DNA from: Gammaproteobacteria bacterium
GTDB taxonomy: Bacteria > Pseudomonadota > Gammaproteobacteria > GRL18
NCBI GenBank assembly: GCA_027012135.1
Contig: JALUZF010000052.1
Location: 1-40,265 of the forward strand
Direction: 5' to 3'
Length of the DNA: 40,265 bases
Position 1 is the stretch's first letter. Every line of letters begins with the position of its first letter. The position numbers and the translations under genes were made by a program. Shown piece after piece: positions 34,555-40,265 of the stretch. The notes beneath the pieces were generated by a model, which was given only the letters and a program-made list of their open reading frames with translations, searched no databases and was not told the origin of the DNA.

Positions 34555-35928
34555 TTAGCGCGCACCCTGCCTCCAGACAACCACCTGTATTGTCTGTATC
34601 AGGATCATGATATCCAGGAAAGTACTGTAATTTTTCATATAGTAAAGGTCATACTCCAGTTTATTACGACTGTCCTGTTCTGTTGCACCATAGGGATAAC
34701 AAATTTGAGCCCAGCCGGTAATTCCCGGTTTTACAAAATGGCGGATCTCATAGTACTTTATCTTTTTAGACAGCTCACCGACAAATTCCGGCCGCTCTGG
34801 TCTGGGACCGACAAAACTCATATCACCGTTTAATACATTAAACAGTTGCGGCAGTTCGTCAATTCGGTATTTACGGATAATGTCACCCACTTTGGTGACT
34901 CTAGGATCCACTTTCTGCGCCCATTGTGCCCCGTTTTTTTCCGCATCCATGGACATACTACGAAATTTTATAACATCAAAGTTTTTATTGTATAAACCGA
35001 CACGAGTCTGCCGGTAAAAAATGGTTCCTTTGAATTTGGACTCAATCATTATCGCCAGAGCAGTAATCAACATAATGGGCCAGGTAACCAAAAGCAGGAT
35101 TAATGAGGCAAAAATATCAAAAATACGTTTGGTATATTGATTAAATGTACTTTGAATAAAGCCGTCAGAAAATATCAGATTACTGGGGTGCAAAGCGGTA
35201 AGCTTAATACGCCCGGTCTGGCGTTCAAAAAAAGTGGATACATCCAGAATATTAACACCTCTTAATTTACATTCCAGAATATCATCCACTGGAAAATTTT
35301 TACGCCGATCATCAATAGCCACAATAATTTCGTCCACGTCATTATCAATGACGTATTGCAGCATATTACCCCTTAAATCCAGCAGTTTCTCATTTTCTAT
35401 CAGCGTTTGTTCACCCTCTATCGGAACAAAACCCAACAGCAAAAAGTTTCTTCTGTCCGACTTTCTACGCAACTCATTCATATGTGAGGCTTTTTTTCCC
35501 GCCCCGAAAACGATTGCACGTTTTTTAAAAAACTCTTTGTCTACTGTTAAATATAAAAGACTCCGGGTTATCATCAGGGTGCCGGCAAGGATCATTAAAG
35601 CATAAACAAAGGTTGTTCTGGCAGTGAACAGGGCCGGCTGCAGATAAAACAGGAAGCTCATTAAGAAAAAGACAATAAAGGTAACCAGGATAATTCTGAA
35701 CAGGATCCCCTTAAAATTATCCCGCACCTGACGACTGTATAGACCAGAGGCCGCCATAGTCAATACCACAACCAGGGTAAAAACCAGCTCGGTATAATAG
35801 GTAATAGAACCGCCATCATAAGGATTGATATAACGACCAATCGGTAAAGCCAGAAAGAAGATTATCGGTTCCAGGATCCCCAGAAAAACCAGGCTGAACG
35901 GTACATAGTGTTTAAAAATTCTTACCAC
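34555..35928 (-). CDS. Undecaprenyl-phosphate sugar phosphotransferase (EpsB-like initiating transferase)
   Basis: A 457-residue polyprenyl-phosphate hexose-1-phosphate transferase that starts repeat-unit synthesis at the inner membrane. Four to five N-terminal helices (residues 10-130) are followed by a Rossmann-like central region (RAIVFGAGKKASHMNEL). The catalytic C-terminal domain is visible: KRIFDIFASLILLLVTWPIM, GTIFYRQTRVGLYNKNFDVIKFRSM, YRIDELPQLFNVLNGDMSFVGPRPERPEF, and KPGITGWAQICYP. The gene starts with GTG (35928) and no strong ribosome-binding site. It resembles the exosortase A-associated EpsB subfamily (TIGR03013). It heads the epsB-prsK-prsR(-prsT) operon. Confidence 0.94.
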   Translation of the reverse strand: MVRIFKHYVPFSLVFLGILEPIIFFLALPIGRYINPYDGGSITYYTELVFTLVVVLTMAASGLYSRQVRDNFKGILFRIILVTFIVFFLMSFLFYLQPALFTARTTFVYALMILAGTLMITRSLLYLTVDKEFFKKRAIVFGAGKKASHMNELRRKSDRRNFLLLGFVPIEGEQTLIENEKLLDLRGNMLQYVIDNDVDEIIVAIDDRRKNFPVDDILECKLRGVNILDVSTFFERQTGRIKLTALHPSNLIFSDGFIQSTFNQYTKRIFDIFASLILLLVTWPIMLITALAIMIESKFKGTIFYRQTRVGLYNKNFDVIKFRSMSMDAEKNGAQWAQKVDPRVTKVGDIIRKYRIDELPQLFNVLNGDMSFVGPRPERPEFVGELSKKIKYYEIRHFVKPGITGWAQICYPYGATEQDSRNKLEYDLYYMKNYSTFLDIMILIQTIQVVVWRQGAR

Positions 35929-36061
35929 GTGTGACTTGTTCCATTAATTAAAGTAGAAAAAACACAGCTACTTACAGATTTATAACTTTTAAATGGATAG
36001 TAACACAGAGAATTCTGCTTAAGTGCAAGGAAAGTATTACAAACGTCAGTTTTTTTTACAC

Positions 36062-36090
36062 ATTATATAAATTTATGTAAAAAGCTTTAA
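36062..36090 (-). promoter_or_regulatory. Possible promoter of the epsB-prsK-prsR operon
   Basis: On the minus strand TATAAT (36067-36062) lies 17 bases after TTAAAG (36090-36085): a perfect -10 with a weak -35. The start would be near 36055, giving an untranslated leader of about 127 bases. TTTTTACA (36053-36060) and TGTAAAAA (36076-36083) form an inverted repeat that flanks the -10. No sigma-54 pattern was found in 35929-36173. Confidence 0.45.
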
Positions 36091-36173
36091 CAGTCAGAGT
36101 ATCTGCTTAATTTATATTGCGGACAAAGATGCTCGCATTCCCTGATTTGACAGGCTTGCAACACATTAGCAGT

Positions 36174-36725
36174 TTATTCACCAAAAAGATAATTCAGGTC
36201 AAATTCAATTTCTGTAAAGGGTTCCAGTCTGACTTTTGCTTTATTTTGTACGGATACCAGGACTTTATAAGTATCTTCTGAGTACTGGTATGCAGAGAGT
36301 ATTTTTTCTTCCGGATTGATTATCCAGTAGAAGGGTATTTTGTACTCTTTTAGAAGGTTAAAGATGGTCACAGTATCTTTTGCCACATGACCAGGGGATA
36401 CAATTTCACAAACCCAGTCAGGTGTCATTTTCATAACGCCTTTAGGTCTTTGAGGAACCCGCTCTTTACGCCATCCTGCAATATCATGGACAGGACATTG
36501 GTGTTCGTTGTAGCGGACACTGATTTCAGTCACTATCCACCAACCGCCAGGACCTGACATCCTTTTATAGTGAGCTAATTCAACAGGAACATCACTTTGA
36601 ATAGAAGAATGATCAAAGCTCGCCATTGGGCGTTTAATAATCTCACCATTAATTAATTCAAAACGCTCATCTGATTTTTGTGCTTCCATTAAATCATCAA
36701 TGGTTTTTAATTTGTGCGCTTCCAC
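36174..36725 (-). CDS. Uma2-family (DUF820) PD-(D/E)XK nuclease-like protein
   Basis: A 183-residue protein of the Uma2 family, which has a restriction-endonuclease-like fold. The opening LKTIDDLMEAQKSDERFELINGEII, the central HDIAGWRKERVP (family PDvagw, with His-Asp) and DWVCEIVSPGHVAKD, followed by IFNLLKEYKIPFYWIINPEEKILSAYQY, are diagnostic; the active-site Asp and Glu appear intact. The cellular role of the family is unclear; it is often multicopy and associated with mobile or accessory DNA. It lies between the tRNA-Thr gene and the exopolysaccharide locus, at the point where conserved synteny ends. Confidence 0.88.
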   Translation of the reverse strand: MEAHKLKTIDDLMEAQKSDERFELINGEIIKRPMASFDHSSIQSDVPVELAHYKRMSGPGGWWIVTEISVRYNEHQCPVHDIAGWRKERVPQRPKGVMKMTPDWVCEIVSPGHVAKDTVTIFNLLKEYKIPFYWIINPEEKILSAYQYSEDTYKVLVSVQNKAKVRLEPFTEIEFDLNYLFGE

Positions 36726-36931
36726 AGTAACACTCTCAATAAATGACTCGATGTTATTATCTGATATTCTTCAGGGAGTTATACATGAATAATTGCACAG
36801 ATATACTGATTTGGCAAATTCATTAGATCCTGTTATGAATGAATCTAGTGTGGATTTCGTTAACAATAAGAACTTGAAAGGACTGTTTTCAACTATAAGA
36901 TATTAATTTTACATTAGAATAAAATTAGAAA

Positions 36932-37007
<76 letters not shown>

Positions 37008-37031
37008 ACTAATCAATGAAGATTGGCGCGT

Positions 37032-37060
37032 ATTATACTGAGGTTTATTTGGCCAGGCAA
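37032..37060 (-). promoter_or_regulatory. Stable-RNA promoter of tRNA-Thr
   Basis: On the minus strand TTGCCT (37060-37055), a 17-base spacer and TATAAT (37037-37032), followed by ACGCGCC, a GC-rich discriminator of the kind subject to stringent control. The start would be near 37025, about 18 bases before the mature tRNA. Confidence 0.8.
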
Positions 37061-37063
37061 CCT

Positions 37064-38032
37064 TTATTTCTGACACTGAGTTAATTTAAGCTGCTTTTTT
37101 TCAATCAGGCTGTTTAGTGAATCTAGTGGCTCATTACTCTGTAACTCCAGCTGTAAATTATAAAGGCTGTTTTTATCATCACTGATGGCTTCAATCGTTG
37201 TTGAGAAACCCAGTTTATTGGCACGTGCAGCCACCTTTTCAGCAGCCGTACGTTTTTTAAAGACTCCCAGAGCAATGGCATTTTTTCGACCATCAATGGA
37301 CATAACATAATGATCGGTCATACCGTTCTGATCCAGGCGTGACAGTGCCTGTTTGCGTAATTCTTTGCTTTTTAATGGTGGTATATAAATTCTGTAGTAA
37401 GTTATCTTAGAGGTAGTTTCGATGCCAAATGATATTCGATTGGTATACAATTGTTCCAGCTCCAGCTTGATAATGTCCAGATCCTGCTTTTTAAATGGAC
37501 CCAACATAAGGCAGTTGGTAATAGTTTGCTGATTATTTTCTTTGGTTTGATTCTGAATTTGTGCTGTATTAACGGCTATTGCCTGCATATCTTTCTGATC
37601 TTTGCTGGGTATAGCTAATATTTCAGAGCCTTGCTGTGGTTTTGAGCCCTGGTTTTCAGACTCCTGTTCCTGCAGGTCTGTTGATACTGGTTTATTTAAA
37701 ATTTCAATACTGGTTATGTAAGCAGTATCCTGTTGTGCCGGTAAAACTGATTTTTGTTCAGTTTCTGCTGTTTCATCCAGATCCTGGTCAATGGCCGTAT
37801 TATTATTTTGAGAAACTTCTGTGGATTCTATACCTTTATTCTGTTCGGACTGTATGGCCTGATCAAAATTACTGTCGTTATTATTTAGCTCTTCCAGCAG
37901 CACTATGCTTTTGTCAGAAGACTGGGTTAAACTGCTTTCTGGAATGATCAGAGTATCTTTATAAGACAGGTTATAAGCAAAATAGGCAATATTAAGTATT
38001 ACCGCAATATAGAATAACCACTTCATAGACAT
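37064..38032 (-). CDS. SPOR-domain protein with membrane anchor
   Basis: A 322-residue protein with one N-terminal membrane segment (WLFYIAVILNIAYFAYNLSY), a long Gln/Asn/Glu/Ser-rich and probably disordered linker (about 30-175), and a C-terminal SPOR-like region (about 176-320): CLMLGPFKKQDLDIIKLEL, then ISFGIETTSKITYYRIYIPPLKSKELRKQALSRLDQNGMTDHYVM and AIALGVFKKRTAAEKVAARANKLGFSTTIE. Such proteins bind denuded septal peptidoglycan. It overlaps the end of coaX by 10 bases and is its usual downstream partner in several gammaproteobacteria. Confidence 0.8.
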   Translation of the reverse strand: MSMKWLFYIAVILNIAYFAYNLSYKDTLIIPESSLTQSSDKSIVLLEELNNNDSNFDQAIQSEQNKGIESTEVSQNNNTAIDQDLDETAETEQKSVLPAQQDTAYITSIEILNKPVSTDLQEQESENQGSKPQQGSEILAIPSKDQKDMQAIAVNTAQIQNQTKENNQQTITNCLMLGPFKKQDLDIIKLELEQLYTNRISFGIETTSKITYYRIYIPPLKSKELRKQALSRLDQNGMTDHYVMSIDGRKNAIALGVFKKRTAAEKVAARANKLGFSTTIEAISDDKNSLYNLQLELQSNEPLDSLNSLIEKKQLKLTQCQK

Positions 38033-38799
38033 TCCTTGTTAAGCTTTTGTTGGGCCACAATTCTTAAACCTTCCAGAACCAGCATTTCACGAAAATGAAA
38101 CTGATGCATGGATAATTGTTGTATCTGTTCGGCGTCACCACCGGTAATAATGCATTGAGTATTGTCACCAAATTCCTGCCGGATATCTGCGACAATGCGC
38201 TCAATATAGGCACTTATTTGATACAGGGTCCCGCCTAAAATAGCATCATGGGTATTATTGGCAAGCAGAGAGGAATTATTATTATAGTTTTTAGCATTAT
38301 TTTCAATAAAAGGCAGGTTACTGGTCTGCATACCCAATGAATCCCGGGCAGTTTTCAGTCCTGGTGTAATCAGCCCACCGAGATGCATGCCATCGTCGGT
38401 AACCACATCGACCGTAACGGCAGTACCACAATCGACCACACAGATATTGTCTGGGAATTCATCATGCGCCGCAATCATGGCCAGCCAGCGATCGGAACCT
38501 AATAACCGTGGATTCTGGTAACGGGTTGAAAGTCCGTAACTGTTTTGTTCTACCACAATCTGCAGTGGCTCTATTCGCCAGAGTTCCTGTGCAATATCGG
38601 CAATGGTATGAAAAACCAGCGGATTGCTGACACTGGAAACAAACACCTGAGTAACAACCAGATTTTCCAATTCAGTTCGCAGCTCCTGGCTGAGATTGGA
38701 ATAATCCAGTATTAAACTATCTGTTACCGGTTCACTGATTGATTCAAGCACTGAATATTTGAGACAGGAATTACCTGCATCAATTAAAATAATACTCAC
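38023..38799 (-). CDS. coaX: Type III pantothenate kinase
   Basis: A 258-residue ASKHA-fold kinase that phosphorylates pantothenate, the first step of coenzyme A synthesis. Visible motifs are the N-terminal phosphate loop IDAGNSCLKYSV, GSDRWLAMIAAHDEF, VDCGTAVTVDVVTDDGMHLGGLITPGL (catalytic and monovalent-cation region), and CIITGGDAEQI near the C-terminus. Length matches the family. It replaces the unrelated coaA that occupies the equivalent position next to birA in E. coli. It begins 8 bases after the birA stop. Confidence 0.95.
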   Translation of the reverse strand: MSIILIDAGNSCLKYSVLESISEPVTDSLILDYSNLSQELRTELENLVVTQVFVSSVSNPLVFHTIADIAQELWRIEPLQIVVEQNSYGLSTRYQNPRLLGSDRWLAMIAAHDEFPDNICVVDCGTAVTVDVVTDDGMHLGGLITPGLKTARDSLGMQTSNLPFIENNAKNYNNNSSLLANNTHDAILGGTLYQISAYIERIVADIRQEFGDNTQCIITGGDAEQIQQLSMHQFHFREMLVLEGLRIVAQQKLNKECL

Positions 38800-38807
38800 T
38801 GTTTTCC

Positions 38808-39779
38808 TTAATTTTTTGCCGATGTCTCAGCTTTTACGGAGACATCGGCAGCATATACTGATTTTGTTAACAACTGATTATCCCTGATAAATTCAATCAG
38901 CAGAGCACCATCATGAGCCAGCCCCTTAACCCGTGCCTCAAAATTAGCTTCATCCTCTGCAACCTGGATAGTTTTCTGATTAAGAAAATCATAGGTCATC
39001 CAGTCCTTAATAAAGACTTCAAAGTTGAATTTGTTTAATTTATTAAAGGTAGCAATCAGCTCATTAATAAGATGCGCTATAATAGCATTTCTATCAAAAA
39101 AAATACCGCTCTGTTTACTCAGACTGGTCCATTTCTGGTCAATTTCCGGGTTAATCTGCATATTAATATTTAAGCCAATACCGCAGATGATAATGGTCTG
39201 TTCAGTTCGATTAACCGCTTCAATAAGTATTCCACCCAGTTTTCTGCCATCCAGATAAATATCATTGGGCCATTTAATTTGCACTCCCCTGATACCAAAC
39301 CAATTTAAAGCCTTACAGATAGCAATACCTGCCAGCAGGGGTAAAAAATTTAAATTATCCGTTGAAGACAAACTGAATGTCAGAGACATATAGATATTCT
39401 GAGCCAGCGGCGATTGCCAGATCCGCTCCCGACGTCCCTGTCCCTGAGTCTGATACTCTGTTAGCAATAATGAATATCCAGATTGTGGAAGGTAGTCTCT
39501 AACCAGAGTATTAGTCGACTGAGTTTCAAATACAATATTAACAGCCTCCAGCTGTTGTTCTATATCTTCCTGCAACTGTCCCCTTATAGACGAAGCAGCG
39601 AGAGCTATGACAGGAAATTTCAGATAATAATGCCCTGTTTTTTCAACTATGGGGAGCCCTTTTTCAATAAGCCCGCAGACCAGTGCATGAGAAACCTGCG
39701 AGACTGCTATTTTCTTGTGATCTGTTAGGAAATAGAACAGATCGTGCTCGGTTTTAGGGTTGAGTGATTTTGAGGTCAT
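38808..39779 (-). CDS. birA: Biotin--[acetyl-CoA-carboxylase] ligase
   Basis: A 323-residue biotin protein ligase that makes biotinyl-AMP and attaches biotin to carrier proteins. The catalytic core is intact: FETQSTNTLVRDY, the biotinyl-AMP loop GQGRRERIWQSPLAQNIYMSL, and VQIKWPNDIYLDGRKLGGILIEA, with a C-terminal SH3-like domain (ARVKGLAHDGALLIEF). The N-terminal 60 residues correspond to the BirA repressor domain but are atypical: I do not see a clear helix-turn-helix with the SRxAVWKxI recognition helix, only the wing-like KTGHYYLKF. Repression of biotin genes may therefore be weak or lost. Confidence 0.93.
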   Translation of the reverse strand: MTSKSLNPKTEHDLFYFLTDHKKIAVSQVSHALVCGLIEKGLPIVEKTGHYYLKFPVIALAASSIRGQLQEDIEQQLEAVNIVFETQSTNTLVRDYLPQSGYSLLLTEYQTQGQGRRERIWQSPLAQNIYMSLTFSLSSTDNLNFLPLLAGIAICKALNWFGIRGVQIKWPNDIYLDGRKLGGILIEAVNRTEQTIIICGIGLNINMQINPEIDQKWTSLSKQSGIFFDRNAIIAHLINELIATFNKLNKFNFEVFIKDWMTYDFLNQKTIQVAEDEANFEARVKGLAHDGALLIEFIRDNQLLTKSVYAADVSVKAETSAKN

Positions 39780-39799
39780 GGTGGTATTATAGAGGAAAA

Positions 39800-39853
39800 A
39801 GCGCTGAGCGTTGAGAAAAAGCAGTTAGCGTTCAGCGTTCAACGCTCAGCGCT
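39800..39853. repeat. Inverted pair of heptameric repeats (dispersed element, copy 2)
   Basis: AGCGCTGAGCGTTGA (39800-39814) is the perfect reverse complement of 39839-39853, with a 24-base loop that itself contains further diverged units (AGTTAGCGTTCAGCG). The left arm with its flank GAAAAAGC matches the element at 178. A run of eight T follows on the plus strand (39855-39862). It separates the birA start from the rRNA terminator. Confidence 0.8.
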
Positions 39854-39865
39854 GTTTTTTTTGGC

Positions 39866-39895
39866 AAAAAAAAACCCCAGACAACGTCTGAGGCT
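39866..39895 (-). terminator. Rho-independent terminator of the rRNA operon
   Basis: On the minus strand, CCTCAGACGTTGTCTGGGG followed by nine T residues (39874-39866). The stem CCTCAGAC/GTCTGGGG has a short loop. It lies about 15 bases after the 3' end of 5S rRNA and is the expected end of the rrn transcript. Confidence 0.92.
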
Positions 39896-39909
39896 TTTTA
39901 GTGTATAAC

Positions 39910-40023
39910 CCTGGCAGTGACCTACTTTCACATGGGAACTCCCACACTATCATCGGCGATGACACGTTTCACTTCCGAGTTCGGGATGGGGTCGGGTGGT
40001 TCCATGTCTCTATGGCCGCCAGG
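39910..40023 (-). rRNA. rrf: 5S ribosomal RNA
   Basis: About 114 bases from CCTGGCGGCCATAGAGACAT at the 5' end (40023) to GTAGGTCACTGCCAGG at the 3' end (39910). The internal ACCCGACCCCATCCCGAACTC and GTGGGAGTTCCCATGTGAAAG are diagnostic. The terminal stem CCTGGC/GCCAGG is intact. The ends are placed by that stem and may differ by a few bases. Confidence 0.96.
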
Positions 40024-40265
40024 AAATTCTGTGTGAAACGTATCTTTCTCAATACGCTTCGAATTCCTTGTTCTATCCCGACGTTTAAACTTAAGGACTT
40101 TATAGCCTTGCTGCGCAAGGCTTAAATTCCTAAATATGGCCGCCAGGAAAGACGGTTTGATAAGAGCAGGGTTAAGTGTTAAGCGTTAAGTGCTAAGACT
40201 TTTAACCCTGCTTTATCGAATTCAGTTAGTAAACCAACAGTATCACTGTTTTGTATTTGTATGCG
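40024..40265 (-). other. 23S-5S rRNA internal transcribed spacer
   Basis: 242 bases upstream of 5S with no gene; I do not recognise the 23S 3' end, so it must begin beyond the window. It contains a second copy of the 16-base 5S 5' boundary (TATGGCCGCCAGGAAA at 40135-40150, also at 40011-40026). It also has a large stem-loop with GCAGGGTTAA (40166-40175) against TTAACCCTGC (40202-40211), whose loop is a heptamer array, and a small hairpin AACAGT/ACTGTT at 40236-40250. Confidence 0.75.
40166..40211. repeat. Heptamer array within a stem-loop of the rRNA spacer (copy 3)
   Basis: Between the arms GCAGGGTTAA and TTAACCCTGC lies a 7-base-period array: GTTAAGT, GTTAAGC, GTTAAGT, GCTAAGA (40171-40198). 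With one bulge, the stem extends outwards to about 16 pairs. The unit differs in bases from the other two elements but has the same period and the same link to inverted repeats. Confidence 0.65.

Noticed and set aside
35929-36173. A sigma-54 promoter before the epsB-prsK-prsR operon (autoregulation by PrsR)
   Set aside because: No GG-N10-GC pattern was found on the minus strand in this gap; a sigma-70-like -10 is the better candidate.
36726-36931. Hidden remains of tRNA-Tyr or tRNA-Gly downstream of tRNA-Thr
   Set aside because: Inspection of this AT-rich stretch on the minus strand shows no cloverleaf arms or TTCGA T-loop beyond tRNA-Thr.
39855-39862. Heptamer inverted repeat followed by eight T as a plus-strand terminator
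   Set aside because: No plus-strand gene or transcript is expected there, and the same inverted arms at 178-266 lack a T tract; I treat it as a repeat element.

Overview
The window is a gammaproteobacterial chromosome segment, fairly AT-rich by eye. The lineage call rests on the rRNA-birA-pantothenate kinase-tRNA-Thr order at the right end and on the protein families; I cannot name a genus. Every gene except one glycosyltransferase (22279..23481) lies on the minus strand, so the biological reading order runs from high to low coordinates.

Right end (36.1-40.3 kb), core genome: 23S-5S spacer, 5S rRNA and its terminator, birA, coaX, a SPOR-domain protein, tRNA-Thr(TGU) with its own strong promoter, and a Uma2-family nuclease gene. 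In E. coli the matching locus continues tRNA-Thr, -Tyr, -Gly, -Thr, tufB. Here the synteny breaks right after the first tRNA.

Middle (23.5-36 kb), control and lipid-signal block: an EpsB-type initiating sugar transferase, the PrsK/PrsR two-component pair, and the TPR protein PrsT. Then come a three-domain LuxI-like acyltransferase/cyclic-nucleotide-binding/Crp-HTH fusion, a stand-alone cyclic-nucleotide-binding protein, an exosortase-linked N-acyl amino acid synthase, and an E1-like (ThiF)/nitroreductase fusion. Next are a convergent UGT-like glycosyltransferase (+) and, divergent from it, a hexapeptide acyltransferase.

15-21.4 kb: a PEP-CTERM protein gene with a recognisable sigma-54 promoter (the expected target of PrsR) and a strong terminator, followed by an envelope-transport trio: an MMPL/RND exporter, a LolA-like lipoprotein-sorting protein, and an outer-membrane barrel with an N-terminal SPOR-like region.

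Left (0-15.2 kb): a long exopolysaccharide operon of the exosortase A (XrtA/EpsH) type. In order it has the export lipoprotein, chain-length determinant, tyrosine autokinase, outer-membrane protein, wecB, polysaccharide deacetylase, FemAB-like protein, glycosyltransferase, exosortase A with fused EpsI domain, glycosyltransferase, asparagine-synthase-like amidotransferase, glycosyltransferase, and the start of a UDP-glucose dehydrogenase gene.

Together the genes describe a surface matrix system: a polysaccharide is built and exported, PEP-CTERM proteins are sorted by the exosortase, and PrsK/PrsR with sigma-54 switches on PEP-CTERM expression. The least described part is the 21.5-28.2 kb block, which looks like a biosynthesis, decoration and sensing pathway for a lipo-amino acid. 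A family of heptameric repeats paired with inverted repeats also occurs at three places, one inside the 23S-5S spacer.
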